Shown in pieces: positions 22,001 through 33,600 of a stretch of DNA of 64,000 bases (its first letter is position 1; every line of letters begins with the position of its first letter). The position numbers and the translations under genes are program-made. Origin of the DNA: Aplysia californica (Eukaryota; Mollusca; Gastropoda; Aplysiida; Aplysiidae); NCBI RefSeq assembly GCF_000002075.1, contig NW_004797398.1, positions 1,302,308 to 1,366,307 of the forward strand, written 5' to 3'. The notes beneath the pieces were generated by a model. That model was given only the letters and a program-made list of their open reading frames with translations. It was not told the DNA's origin and did not search any database.

Positions 22001-25000
22001 ATTGAAACTGAGAATGGCTTGTCTTCCGCCACAACTTTGACATGCCTTCATGAAGCTCCTAAAGAATGAAAAAAAGATATCTCGCTCATGATAAGCTATG
22101 TATTTGCAATTGAGAAAGGAGTCCCATCTAATCTATCCTTTTGTCAGTTAATCCACAAAGCATTTGATGTAGAAGAAATTTCTAGAGCAATCACACAGAC
22201 TAATGAAAATTCTATACGGTACACTCCAAAAAAATGTGGGATTATTTCCACCAAGAGAAGAGTGTAGTGTGTGATTGCAAGCTATGGCACAAACGTCTAG
22301 TAAATTTCCAAACTCAGCACCGCTGCACTCACCCGTCGTATCTCGATCTCCTCACTGCGGTTTAAACGTTTTCTTCTCCTACGATCCTGTGCACATGAAA
22401 ACAAATTGAAATTGTGTAAGATTCCAGGACCTTCAAGTCTTCATTTATGAGTATTCAGCAATTCATCAATCTACATAACAAATTTACATTCTGCCCGTTA
22501 CCATGGTTCAACTGTTTTAGTAAGTTAAAAGACTGAACCTCACACCATTTTTAAAAACACCAAAGTACGTTCAGACTGCCACTCCTTTGCTGGAATTTTT
22601 TCATTTACCTATATCTAGGAACATCTGATCTTGGAATATCAACGTTCATGTCTTCCCATGCGAGCCACAAGTATGTTTATTCACTAATAAGACTTCTGTG
22701 TTCAGAAAAAATGTTGATTCACAAATGCAATGCAAAGCTAGCCAAGAGTCAAAATTGTAATCTAATATTTATATTCTTCAGCAGACTACATCTAATCGTA
22801 GAACAATACAAGGAATTCGCTTTTAGACTAGAATAAACTAACAGACCAACACTAGTACTTTACAACACACGACCTCAGTGCTTTCTTGTCGTTTCTCCAT
22901 TTTTAATAACAGTGAAAACAGTTCATAACAAAGAGTGAGCTTAAGAAGAAGTCACATTTTCAATGTAAAAAAAAAATGGAGATACGACAAGAAAGCACTG
23001 AGGTCGCGAGCAGCTTTGCAACACTATCAGTTTTGCACAGAGCAAAAGTGTAAACCTCAGTGTACCCGAGATGGCAAGGGTTTACTAAAGGCAAAGGCAG
23101 CCCCACTTCAAATCCCAGCCAGTACTTCTTGAACCTGGCCTGTCTGAGCGATTTTTATTGTTCTCCACAAACTTTACTGCTGAACCTTAGGCACTGCCTC
23201 TAAGATAGCCACAAGATTGAATGGGCATTAAAATCCAAAGTCAAACCAGATAATTTTGAAGTGGTAATTTAGGATCTGACTCTTTCCTTACCATGCATGA
23301 TACAGCAATGCTGGCTGGGATCCAGAGGATGAGGCTGAAGACAATTACGCATCCCACCAGGTTGTCACGGAAAAACTTAACTGAAGAAAATCAATAAGAG
23401 TCTCCACTTCAATTTTCAGTCCAAAGTATAAGCCTCTATGAACAACATAAACCAAACCAATGATAGTACATAACAAGATGGGCCACTTCTCTCTTTGAGC
23501 CAATTAAAAAAGTGTCCTCCAAATTTGGTGGCGCCCTCTTCACAAAAGCGCACTCTTTGCGAACAGAGTTACCCTACCTGAGTTTTTAAAAATCAAAGTG
23601 AAACTAGCAAGTTTTGGGATCAATTTCAGAAGAACGCTTTTTTAAAATGGTTACGCTGACAAAAAACCTCTTCCGGAGGAAAGGGTGATGGTTTTCTTTG
23701 TTTAATTTGACTTTAGAATGAAAGGCGAGAGGTCATTAAAATAAAAAAAAAACTTAAACTCCGCACTGAACATACCCGAACTGCTGATGAACAGCAGTCG
23801 ATCTGCGCACGCAAGGAGGTGCTATTCCTATTCTTCTTCTGGAAAAACGAAAGAGAGCTTCAAAACAGACTGCAGCGCCATCTGAAGCAAAGAGCATACT
23901 TCCTGCGGACACTTTTTTGGCTGAGTGACCCATCTTGTTATGTACTATCTTTGACCAAACAAAGAACCAGGAAGCAAACAATTTTAACAAATGAATTCAG
24001 CTCTTTAAAAAAATGAATTCAGCTCTTTAAAAAAATGAATTTAGCTCTTTAAAAAAATGAATTCAGCTCTTTAAAAAAATGAATTCAGCTCTTTACTAGA
24101 TATAAAACAGACATACTTAAGGCACGGCAGTGGGTCTACGATTTTGTTCCAGTCCTCCCTTTTGTTGATACATCAGCATGAAATAGAGCTGGAAAGTTTT
24201 AGTCTTAGTACAAGTTTTACAACACTTGCACCAGAATTAAGATTAGAAGAATTACTTAAAAGTAACATACAAAAAAAAAAAAAGGAGGAAAGACAAGGAC
24301 GATAAATGTCCGATAGGAAAGAGGGAGCCGACCACACCACATCACCCGCCAACCACCCACACAGCAAGAAAGTACAAACAAAAGATGTCACCCCAAACTC
24401 CAGAAAATTTTAGGCATATCAGTAGCATTCCAGAAGAAATTAGACTGCACTGATACACCTAATGCAGAGAGGATGGCCAGTTGAAAAAAAATTCTAGGCA
24501 ATGATCGAGCCACTATTTACCTTTTTCTGTTTGTTACTGGCAACCTTCCTCTAACACACACAAAAAACCTTAATTTTTAAAAGTGTTTTTTTTTTAATAA
24601 AATTTTTAATCACCGTTTGGAATTTCTTCAGCAGGTCATCATCACCAAGTTATTCCTTTTTAAAACGGTCTCATGTTATATGAAAAGGCCAATCAAGACT
24701 GCAAAGAAGTACAAGAAACAGACCAACCAAACTAAAATGAACACCAATCAGCTGATGAACAGCACTAACAGAAACGTTAACAAGGTATAAAGAGACATGA
24801 GAATATCATTATCACTACATTTAAGCCTGCAAAAGAACATCGTTCTGCCACAAACCTAATGGGGTTTACCTATAATCACAAACATTGCTATCCTTTAAAA
24901 TTGAAAAAAAATTTTTTTTAAAGATTTAAAGCAACCTACCCAGTCCCCCCCCCCCCCCCCCCCCCCCCAAAAGGGGGGTTTTGAGGGGCCCTTTGGGCCT

Positions 25001-27026
25001 TTTTCCGGGACGGGGGGAAGGTTTGACAATGTAATAGATTTTTTCATGCATGAAAAAATGAAAAACAGATTCCCATTTGAAGATACAAGAGGCATCTATA
25101 CTCACTGACAGAATCCACATCTAAATTGTCAAATATGCTGAAGAGCCTCTGAATTAGGGACCCCCCCCACCTCCCAAACTTTTAAAATGTCACTATGATA
25201 ATTTTTCAAAGACAAAGTAATAGATTTTTAGTATACGAAGAACAGATTTCCCTTTAAAGATAAAAGTAAAAGAGGTTTCCATACTCACCAACAGAATTCA
25301 CATCTAAATTGTCGAAGATACTGAAGAGCCTTTGAATTGTGGACTCAGAGCTAGCCTGACACACAGCCTGGTGGGAGGTTCGGTTGAAAAAAGAGATTGG
25401 ACAAGATAAAATGAACTTTATTACCCAAAAGAAAATTTTCTCTCTCATTTACTGACATCACCAATCAAAGACAAGTGCACTGACAACACAAATAGAACAC
25501 AGTAGATATAATTCACGTATGAGAAATGTCTCTTTTTTCTTTCTTTCCTCCTGCCTTTCTCACTCCCACCCCCCCCTCTCATTTGCTCCTGCATTTTTCA
25601 ATTTTACAAACACACACACACACACACACATGCATGCCCACCCACGCATGCACACACACAGACACACATATACACAGCACACATGCACAGACATAGACAC
25701 AAAACATGTACAAGTAAAAAGTGTAACTCCCATGTCTTTGTATGCATTGACAATCAACCACAACCAGCCATCTCCAGTTCTTGAAAGACATAGCACCAAC
25801 CTCATTGTAACCATCACTGTAAAATGGTGAATTGGTACAGTCTGTGCCGGCTATAAGCACGCCGGCTTAAAGCACGTTTCGGACTCAAGCACGCTGAACG
25901 GCTCTTACCGAATTTTTGCTATATAAATTACACGCCTTTAAGCACGGTAACTTCGGCTTCAGGCACGCTTCATTACAAGACAGTAAATACTTTTATGATG
26001 ACCCATCGAAGTTCGAACACAGTCTACACCGCAGCAGTGGAGTGTGTTAAGAGAAACACAGAGAACGCAAGAGATAGAGACACACACTCACACGGGCGGA
26101 GAGGAAGGCAGAGAGATGAACACAGCCACGCGCGTGGACATAGGATCTAGCCTAGGGCAAAGTTACACACTGACTAAAAAATACAAAGAGAGTCAGGGAG
26201 ACGAGAAAGGGAGGCTGGCTGCGATTTCACTTTTGACCCTCGCTATCCGCTAATCCTGATTGCGTATCATGCGCGAGGTGAGATGAAGGCTGTGGTATGA
26301 GTGGCACAGCGGGCAGTGGTACGCACAGGCAGTGTGTAGTGTGTAGGCCTAGTGTGCTGTATCGTGACTGGCTGTCTAAATTAAGTTTTCATTTCCCATT
26401 CGACCACAAAACAAAAACAAACAAGCAAACAAAAACTACCATGGCGGGTAAAAATAACAGTGCACACTTTTGCGGGACCGCTATAGGCCTACTTACAAAC
26501 AATGGGAAATAGCACGAGAAATTTTCTACATGAAAATCTCTGGATTATGTCTACTTTGCACTCAAGCACGCTTCGGATTTAAGCACGTTTATGCTTTCTC
26601 CCGATGACCGTGCTTAAAGCCGGCGTGGACTGTATAGGTTTAACACCCCTATCAACAATTGCAGGTTTTTTAAGAGTTGGGACCTCAGAGTTTTTTAACA
26701 TCCATCTCCGGAAGACCCGAGCCAAATGGGAAATTCATGTAAAGTGCTTTTCCAAGGACACAACGTGAGACCAGGCTGAGGCTCGAACCCCTGAACCCAC
26801 AATCTCACAATTATAAGGTCCAGTAGTCTAACCATTAGGGCATCGACGCCACCAACCATCAGTGACCCCAGATCAGGTACTAGGTCAAATCAGTTCTGAA
26901 TGGTGGGGTGTGTGAGTGTGTGCATGTGTGCGTGTGTGTGTATGCGTGTGTGTGTTTGTGAGTGAGTGCATGTGTGTTTGTACAGGAGTGTGGATTTGTG
27001 TGTGAGTTTGTACATGAGAGTGTATT

Positions 27027-27073
<47 letters not shown>

Positions 27074-28032
27074 GTGTTGGCGTAGGTGTGACTGTTTCTG
27101 TATCTTACCCCCTCACAGTAGCCTGCCACACAGGGCCGACCGTCAGGCAACGGGTGGTTGTTGTCATAAGGAACGCATTCAGCACCTTCGCCGGTACGGC
27201 AGCAACGTTGACAAGAGTTGGCCACTGGTGGGATGAGATTACAAAGAAATAGTAAAAGCTCCCTCATTTTGTACCTCAGTATTTTAGTTCTAGTAAGAGT
27301 TTTACGGCACTTGCAACATAATCAGGTCATATTAATGAATAAGAATAGATGTGTTACAAGAGAGTAACATACCCAAAAAAGGAGGAGGAGAGATAAGGAT
27401 GATAGATGTTTGATAGGAAAGAAGAAGCAAACTACACCAGAGCACCCACCAAACACCCGTAGTCAACTCTTGTTCAACAAACAACACTATGTTAGTTAAG
27501 TTCGGAACGAGTTTTACAGCACTCGCAAACACAATCAGGTCATATAAGTGCCAAAGATCAGGAACGTTACAAGACAATAATTAACAGAAAAACAGAAGAG
27601 AGAAAGAAAACAGATGTTTGATAGGAAAGAAGGAGTAAACCACCACCCGCACAGGAACTAGTAAAAGTTCCCTCTTTCTATAACTCGATCTAATAGTAAA
27701 GTCAACTCTGTTCAGCAGCTAACACCATTATAAAGGGGCATGGCATGGCAAGAGTTAAAGGAGAGCATATCAACAACAAAACAGCAAGAGGAGACAAAAA
27801 GAGCAAGATTACCATTAGAATTACAGTCATCAATATTCTTTGCCCTTGGCATGAAGAAACTGATTTTGTTTTACATTATATTTCTACAAATCCAGGGGGA
27901 AGAAAAAACTACTGAAACTGAAATTCATCCTCAAAATTATCCTCTTGTATTGTCAAAGTGAACACAAAGAGAAATGTATTCCCAAATGGCCTTTAAATGA
28001 CTGATGCATCTCTCCTCTAGGAATTCAAAAAA

Positions 28033-28077
<45 letters not shown>

Positions 28078-29810
28078 GAGAGAGAAACAGACAGACAGAC
28101 AGACAGACAGACANNNNNNNNNNNNNNNNNNNNNNNNNNNNNNNNNNNNNNNNNNNNNNNNNNNNNNNNNNNNNNNNNNNNNNNNNNNNNNNNNNNNNNN
28201 NNNNNNNNNNNNNNNNNNNNNNNNNNNNNNNNNNNNNNNNNNNNNNNNNNNNNNNNNNNNNNNNNNNNNNNNNNNNNNNNNNNNNNNNNNNNNNNNNNNN
28301 NNNNNNNNNNNNNNNNNNNNNNNNNNNNNNNNNNNNNNNNNNNNNNNNNNNNNNNNNNNNNNNNNNNNNNNNNNNNNNNNNNNNNNNNNNNNNNNNNNNN
28401 NNNNNNNNNNNNNNNNNNNNNNNNNNNNNNNNNNNNNNNNNNNNNNNNNNNNNNNNNNNNNNNNNNNNNNNNNNNNNNNNNNNNNNNNNNNNNNNNNNNN
28501 NNNNNNNNNNNNNNNNNNNNNNNNNNNNNNNNNNNNNNNNNNNNNNNNNNNNNNNNNNNNNNNNNNNNNNNNNNNNNNNNNNNNNNNNNNNNNNNNNNNN
28601 NGAAGAAGAAGAAGAAGAAGAAGAAGAAGAAGAAGAAGAAGAAGAAGAAGAAGAGTTCATCACCAACAAAAAGACACTTTTCAAACACAGAACACACAGC
28701 AGAATCATTTCCCTTGAAATTGGGTAGTCATGCTTTTTACAGAAGGTAGGCATTCAACTCTCAATGAACCACAAGCCCCACTATACCACCAACTTCATCA
28801 TGCTCATCCCAAAGTTGGCGGTACAATGAGGTTTGACTGTAATTCCTTCATTTTGAACTAAACTTACACATGGAGGCTTTTGTGGTCTAGAGGTACGGAG
28901 TTCGCCTCTCATTCAATAGGTCCTGCATTTGAAAACTTACAGCAAAAGGAACATTTTCTACTCAGAAATGTTCTCCTTTCTCCTACTTTCCAGCTCTATA
29001 ACCATGCTCTGTCATCAGTTTTCGTCTTTTCCTGCCCCCATTCAACCCTTGCCTCCTCTGGGCTCCTGACTCTTTCTGCTGCCTTTCTACTGCTACTCCC
29101 TGGCTCCCTCTGACTGCTGTCTTTCAGCTACACCCCTGATCTTAAGGTAGGTAAAATCTAACAATTAGCCTTCTTGGAGAAGGGCGAAAAAATCTCAGAG
29201 GTCCTGTGTGCAAGCTGCACACGTTAAAGATTCCTTTAAGGTCCTAAAAGTGACACAAGAGTGGGCTTCGGCTGCCACAAGAGCAAAAAAATTCCAAATC
29301 AATTCCTACCGAACTGAAAATGCTTAATGGTTCCCGCACGCTCATATGACCTTATGCAGTTGCAAGCCCTATAAAACACTTATAAAAAAAAACAAAAAAA
29401 CTTACAATCAGAACAAGCACAAGAGGTGAGATTCCTAGCCTGACAAAACGGAAGGCACTCGCCGGCTTCGCACTTGCCCCTGGAGAAGAGAACAAGCATA
29501 ATGGAAACAAAATTAGATACAGAGTAGCATGCACATTTAACAGCCAAGAATGTGATTGGAGGACTTGGTAACATAAAGAAACATCTCCTTGTGTTCTTCC
29601 AATTTCGCGATGTGAATGATAGACTGTACTTTTTAAGGAATTCATTATGTCCTTCAGAAACAGACTGCAAGTTTATCTAATTATTCCATTTATCTTACCA
29701 CTTTCTGCTCACTGTTTTCATGTAAACAAAGTAACAGAATGTACTATCATTTGTTAAAATACATACTTTTCAACTTTTTAGAGAAAGCTGGAGAAACTTT
29801 CTTACTTTGA

Positions 29811-29841
<31 letters not shown>

Positions 29842-30602
29842 TGTGTGTATAAGCTTATCTGAGAGAAAGAGAGAGAGAGAGAAATAGAAAGAGAGGGAAA
29901 GAGAGTGTGTGAGAGAGGGATTCAGAGAGAGGGGAAGAAGAGAAGAAAGAAGGGTGGACAGGGAAAGGCACTTCTTTAATAAGTACATCTAGTCCGCACT
30001 ATTCATGTTACAAGTGTACTTTTATAGAATTGTCGGTTTTAGCAACTGTGAGAAAGATTTTCCCCGGAGGAACATAAAGTTATCACTTTAACTTATATCC
30101 TATTTATTATTCTAAACAGGAAATGCACAACAGTGACAAACAGACCCCAACAGTCTATCATCTCTATCAAAGGAAATCAGCACAAACAAAAAAAGTCACA
30201 ACAAGGCTTTTATCTCATACTCATGGCTTTCAACTCATAAAAATATCACATGCTAATGTCAGTGTAAGAAGGTTCCTGACAGTTTAGAAAACAAAGCAGC
30301 ATGAAGCTCAAAGGATAAACCGATTTTATGTGATCATAATCAAACATGTCTTTTTGTTGTTGTTTCATTATCATCAACACAATCTAAATAATTTAGGTAG
30401 CAGATTTTGACTCTACCTGTCAGAGCCAACCCTGGCTGAGAGGGATACAACATCCCAGTAGAAAGACAGATACACCTTATAAATTTCTCCCCAAATGGAA
30501 ATCAAATGCAGGTCTTCTGCATGTGACAGCAAAGCACCTTACTGCTACACCACAGACACTGGAGGCATATTTTGTGAACAGCGATGAAAATTCAAGTAAC
30601 TA

Positions 30603-30639
<37 letters not shown>

Positions 30640-33600
30640 TGCTCTTAGCACTTTACAACTATTATTGCCCGAGCACAGAGCAGACCCTAAAACACTCAGA
30701 TTCATTCTTGGTTTCTCCGGAAGCATTATATAGTGCAAAAAGCCAATTAAGTGAACTTACTCATCCAAACACTCATCTCCGTCGTCTTTGTCCTCTGAAG
30801 CAGGACACACCAGGCTGGAGCCAGTGACAAAGGTTAAGGTAGACATTATCATTTAGTTTTGTTGTTAAGAGTTTTACCGCACTTGCAACACAATAAATAG
30901 GTCATATAAGTGCCAAATATTAGGCGTGTTACTAGAGGGTAACATACAAAGAAAAGAGGATAAAGGAATGATAGATGTTTGACAGGAAAGAAAGAGCAAA
31001 CCAAACCAGAGCACCCTCCAACCACTCACACAAATAGGTCTTATAAGTGTCAAATATTAGAAGTGTTACTAGAGAGTAACATACAAAGAAAAGGAGGAGA
31101 TATAGAACTGATATACATGTATGACAGGAAAGAAGGAGCAAACCAAAGCAGAGCACCCTCCAACCACCCACACAATATCAGCGGGTAGCCCGGAACAAAG
31201 ACATGGTAGAGAGCCCTTTTTGACAGTCTATACCCAATACCAGGGTAAAAGAGATAGAGAGAACCAAACTAAGCCTAGATTCCCATAAATACTGCATTTT
31301 ACAGATCTACTCTGAAAGTGGCCTCGTGCAAGACTTTCATCAACTTAGTCAGCAATTTATCTTAATAAGAGTTTTACTGCACTTTCAATACAAATTAGTC
31401 ACATAAGTGCCGAGAAATGGAGATGTTACTAGAGAGTAGCATACAAAGAAAAGGAAGAGAGAATAGGACGATAAATGTTTGATAGGAAAGAAGGAGAAAA
31501 GCACACCAGGGCATCCACCAATCATTCCCCCTTCAGCAATTTATACCCTCAAAAGTAGGCAGAAGTTCTGAAGTTTGCTTGCCTGAAAGAGCTCAAGCTC
31601 CTTCCGTTGGTAGAAGAGACCAAATTGTTCTTTCTTACGATAAAGAAATACTGTCTTCCCCACGAAAACAGTAAGGGAGCAAAGTTATTTTTCTCTCATT
31701 TTTAACACTGTAACCAATAAGGAAATGAACCACACAGTACAGAGCCATATTGAAAACCTTAAAAGGATATGTGCAGTAGGCCGACTTCTGGCAGTCAATG
31801 CCGGAATCTGCACGGCAGAGCAATCCCTGGCTGGCAAGCTGACAGTTGACACAGCATTCATGATTGCCTGGGCTGTACAGAGAGAAAAAAAATCAACTCA
31901 ATTTACATCCGTTTGCTTTCTTCTTCTTCCTCTTCTACTTCTTTTTTCTGCTTCTTCTTTTTCTTCTATGTCCTTGAAAATCAAAATATTCAAATTAATT
32001 AAGAATTCAATTCTAAAGAATACAAAAATTTTCAATCTGCAACTTACAAATATCAAAAGTATAATTAAAAAAACAAAACAAAACTAAGCACTGTCAGTGT
32101 TCATTTTAAAAAATATCAACACACATATTAAATACAATCAAACCAGCAAGACAGACATCTGCTTAAAGGTAAAAAACCTGTCATAGTTGGAATTCTTTTT
32201 TCGTTCCATTGCAAATCATGTATAGACCAGTTCACATGACCACATGTGTGTACCGGTACTTCAAACACATGATCAAACCTGCAGAAGGCTGGGAAATAAG
32301 AAGGGAGCTAAGACAGACTCAGCACTAGAATTTGTTGTACAAGTCAGGCAGTTCACTACTGCACACAGAGGGCACAAGTTTGATTCCTGATATGAAAAGT
32401 TCGTTGTTGTTGTTGGGTTGTTGTTGTTTTTTTTTGGGGGGGGGGTGAGTATCTCCGTCTGTTCCTTTTCTCAGCTTCATCCTTATCCCGGGCAGCCTCG
32501 AAAGCTGACAGACATGCAATATGGCTCTGTGATTTAGATTATTTAGGAGGCAGGGTTGCCTGCCATGGTAAACCTTAACCGATAGATCTGTGGGATTCAT
32601 CATTTCAGCTGACAGATGGAGGTATTCCCACCAAAAACCCCCCCCACAAAACCCCCCCCATCCTTTCCCACTTGGGAATCGACCTCACATCCTAAGTGTG
32701 CAACAACAAAGAGTCTATACATTACACAGCAGATGAAGTTTAAGTGACTATGAGGTTATATAATCATGGATTGGACATTATTAAGAATACCTGCAGGTAG
32801 ATGTACGTGTCAGGGTACAGTCATTGTTGCAACAAGGATCAAGGTTAAGTCTTCCCAGGAAGCCAGCATCACACTCCTCCCCGGAGTCAATTTTTCCGTT
32901 CCCACAGATCAAACTCTCATCAGTGGCTCGAGCTGAGAAAAGAAACAGAATGAAATGATGAAGCCTGTTATCACATCATGCATGTTTCAATAACTGCTAT
33001 TGGTTGCACTTTTTACAACTTTTTTGAGGGAGTAGAAAGCCCTTGTGGACTCTATTGGGTCATTTTTAAGATAGAGCTCTCAGAGGTAAAAATCAATTTA
33101 AAAAAAAAAAAAAAGGAACAAGGAAGGAAGGAGAAAGGAAGGAAAAGGGAGGGAAGAAAAGAGGTGGTACAAGGATGTCAGAAGGGAGAGGAATAGAGAG
33201 AAGAAAGAAAAATGAAGGCAAAACGTAAGAAGAAAGAGAGAAAACAGAAAGGAGGGAGGAAGGAAGAAATAAAGGAGGTAGGAGGATAGGAAGAAGGAAA
33301 CAAGAAAGAAAAATGAAGAAAAAAAGGAGAGAGCAAGGAGGGAAGAAGGAAATGAGGAGGAAAAAGGGAAAAAAGCAGGTATAGCATTCTAAAGTAAACA
33401 AGACACAGGACACTGAAGTATGTGCATCATTCTGATCATTGGAGAGGTAGCAAGCTCTAAGGACAAAATCTTTTTTCTGAAAGAAACCTCGACCCCAATC
33501 AGTAACATGATGGAAAAATAATTTCAAGAATTGTAACAAGTTAACCTGATCAATCCTTCTTCATCCACAAATATCACTTAAACTTCTGAATGGGGCATTG

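Larger units (their letters stand above)
14440..22332 (-). other. ADAM17 last intron (7.9 kb), no exon recognised
   Basis: It holds SINE-like copies, a MITE, (GT)n repeats, a 43-bp minisatellite, a T/C-rich stretch near 20930-21050 and long AT-rich segments. A segment of about 85 bp occurs twice (18395 and 19257). Confidence 0.6.
30824..31770 (-). other. ADAM17: U12-type AT-AC intron of ADAM17
   Basis: On the minus strand the intron starts ATATCCTTTT, a perfect U12 donor. It ends ACCTTAACCTTTGTCAC, with the U12 branch motif CCTTAAC 10 bases from the AC terminus. Only this splicing gives [10 protein letters not shown], matching human YCTGNSSECPPP. The GT-AG alternatives break the phase. The intron also holds three copies of SINE-like family 2. 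Confidence 0.85.

Noticed and set aside
28004-28753. Long open frames across the N gap
   Set aside because: They consist of unknown bases and simple repeats only.
31761-31770. GT donor AAG|GTTTTC for ADAM17 exon 16
   Set aside because: It would add Y-P-F-K and end in phase 0, which does not fit the next exon; the AT-AC reading gives the conserved YCTGSS sequence.
33093-33539. 148-residue Phe/Leu/Ser-rich minus-strand frame
   Set aside because: Complement of the polypurine tract, with no conserved motif.
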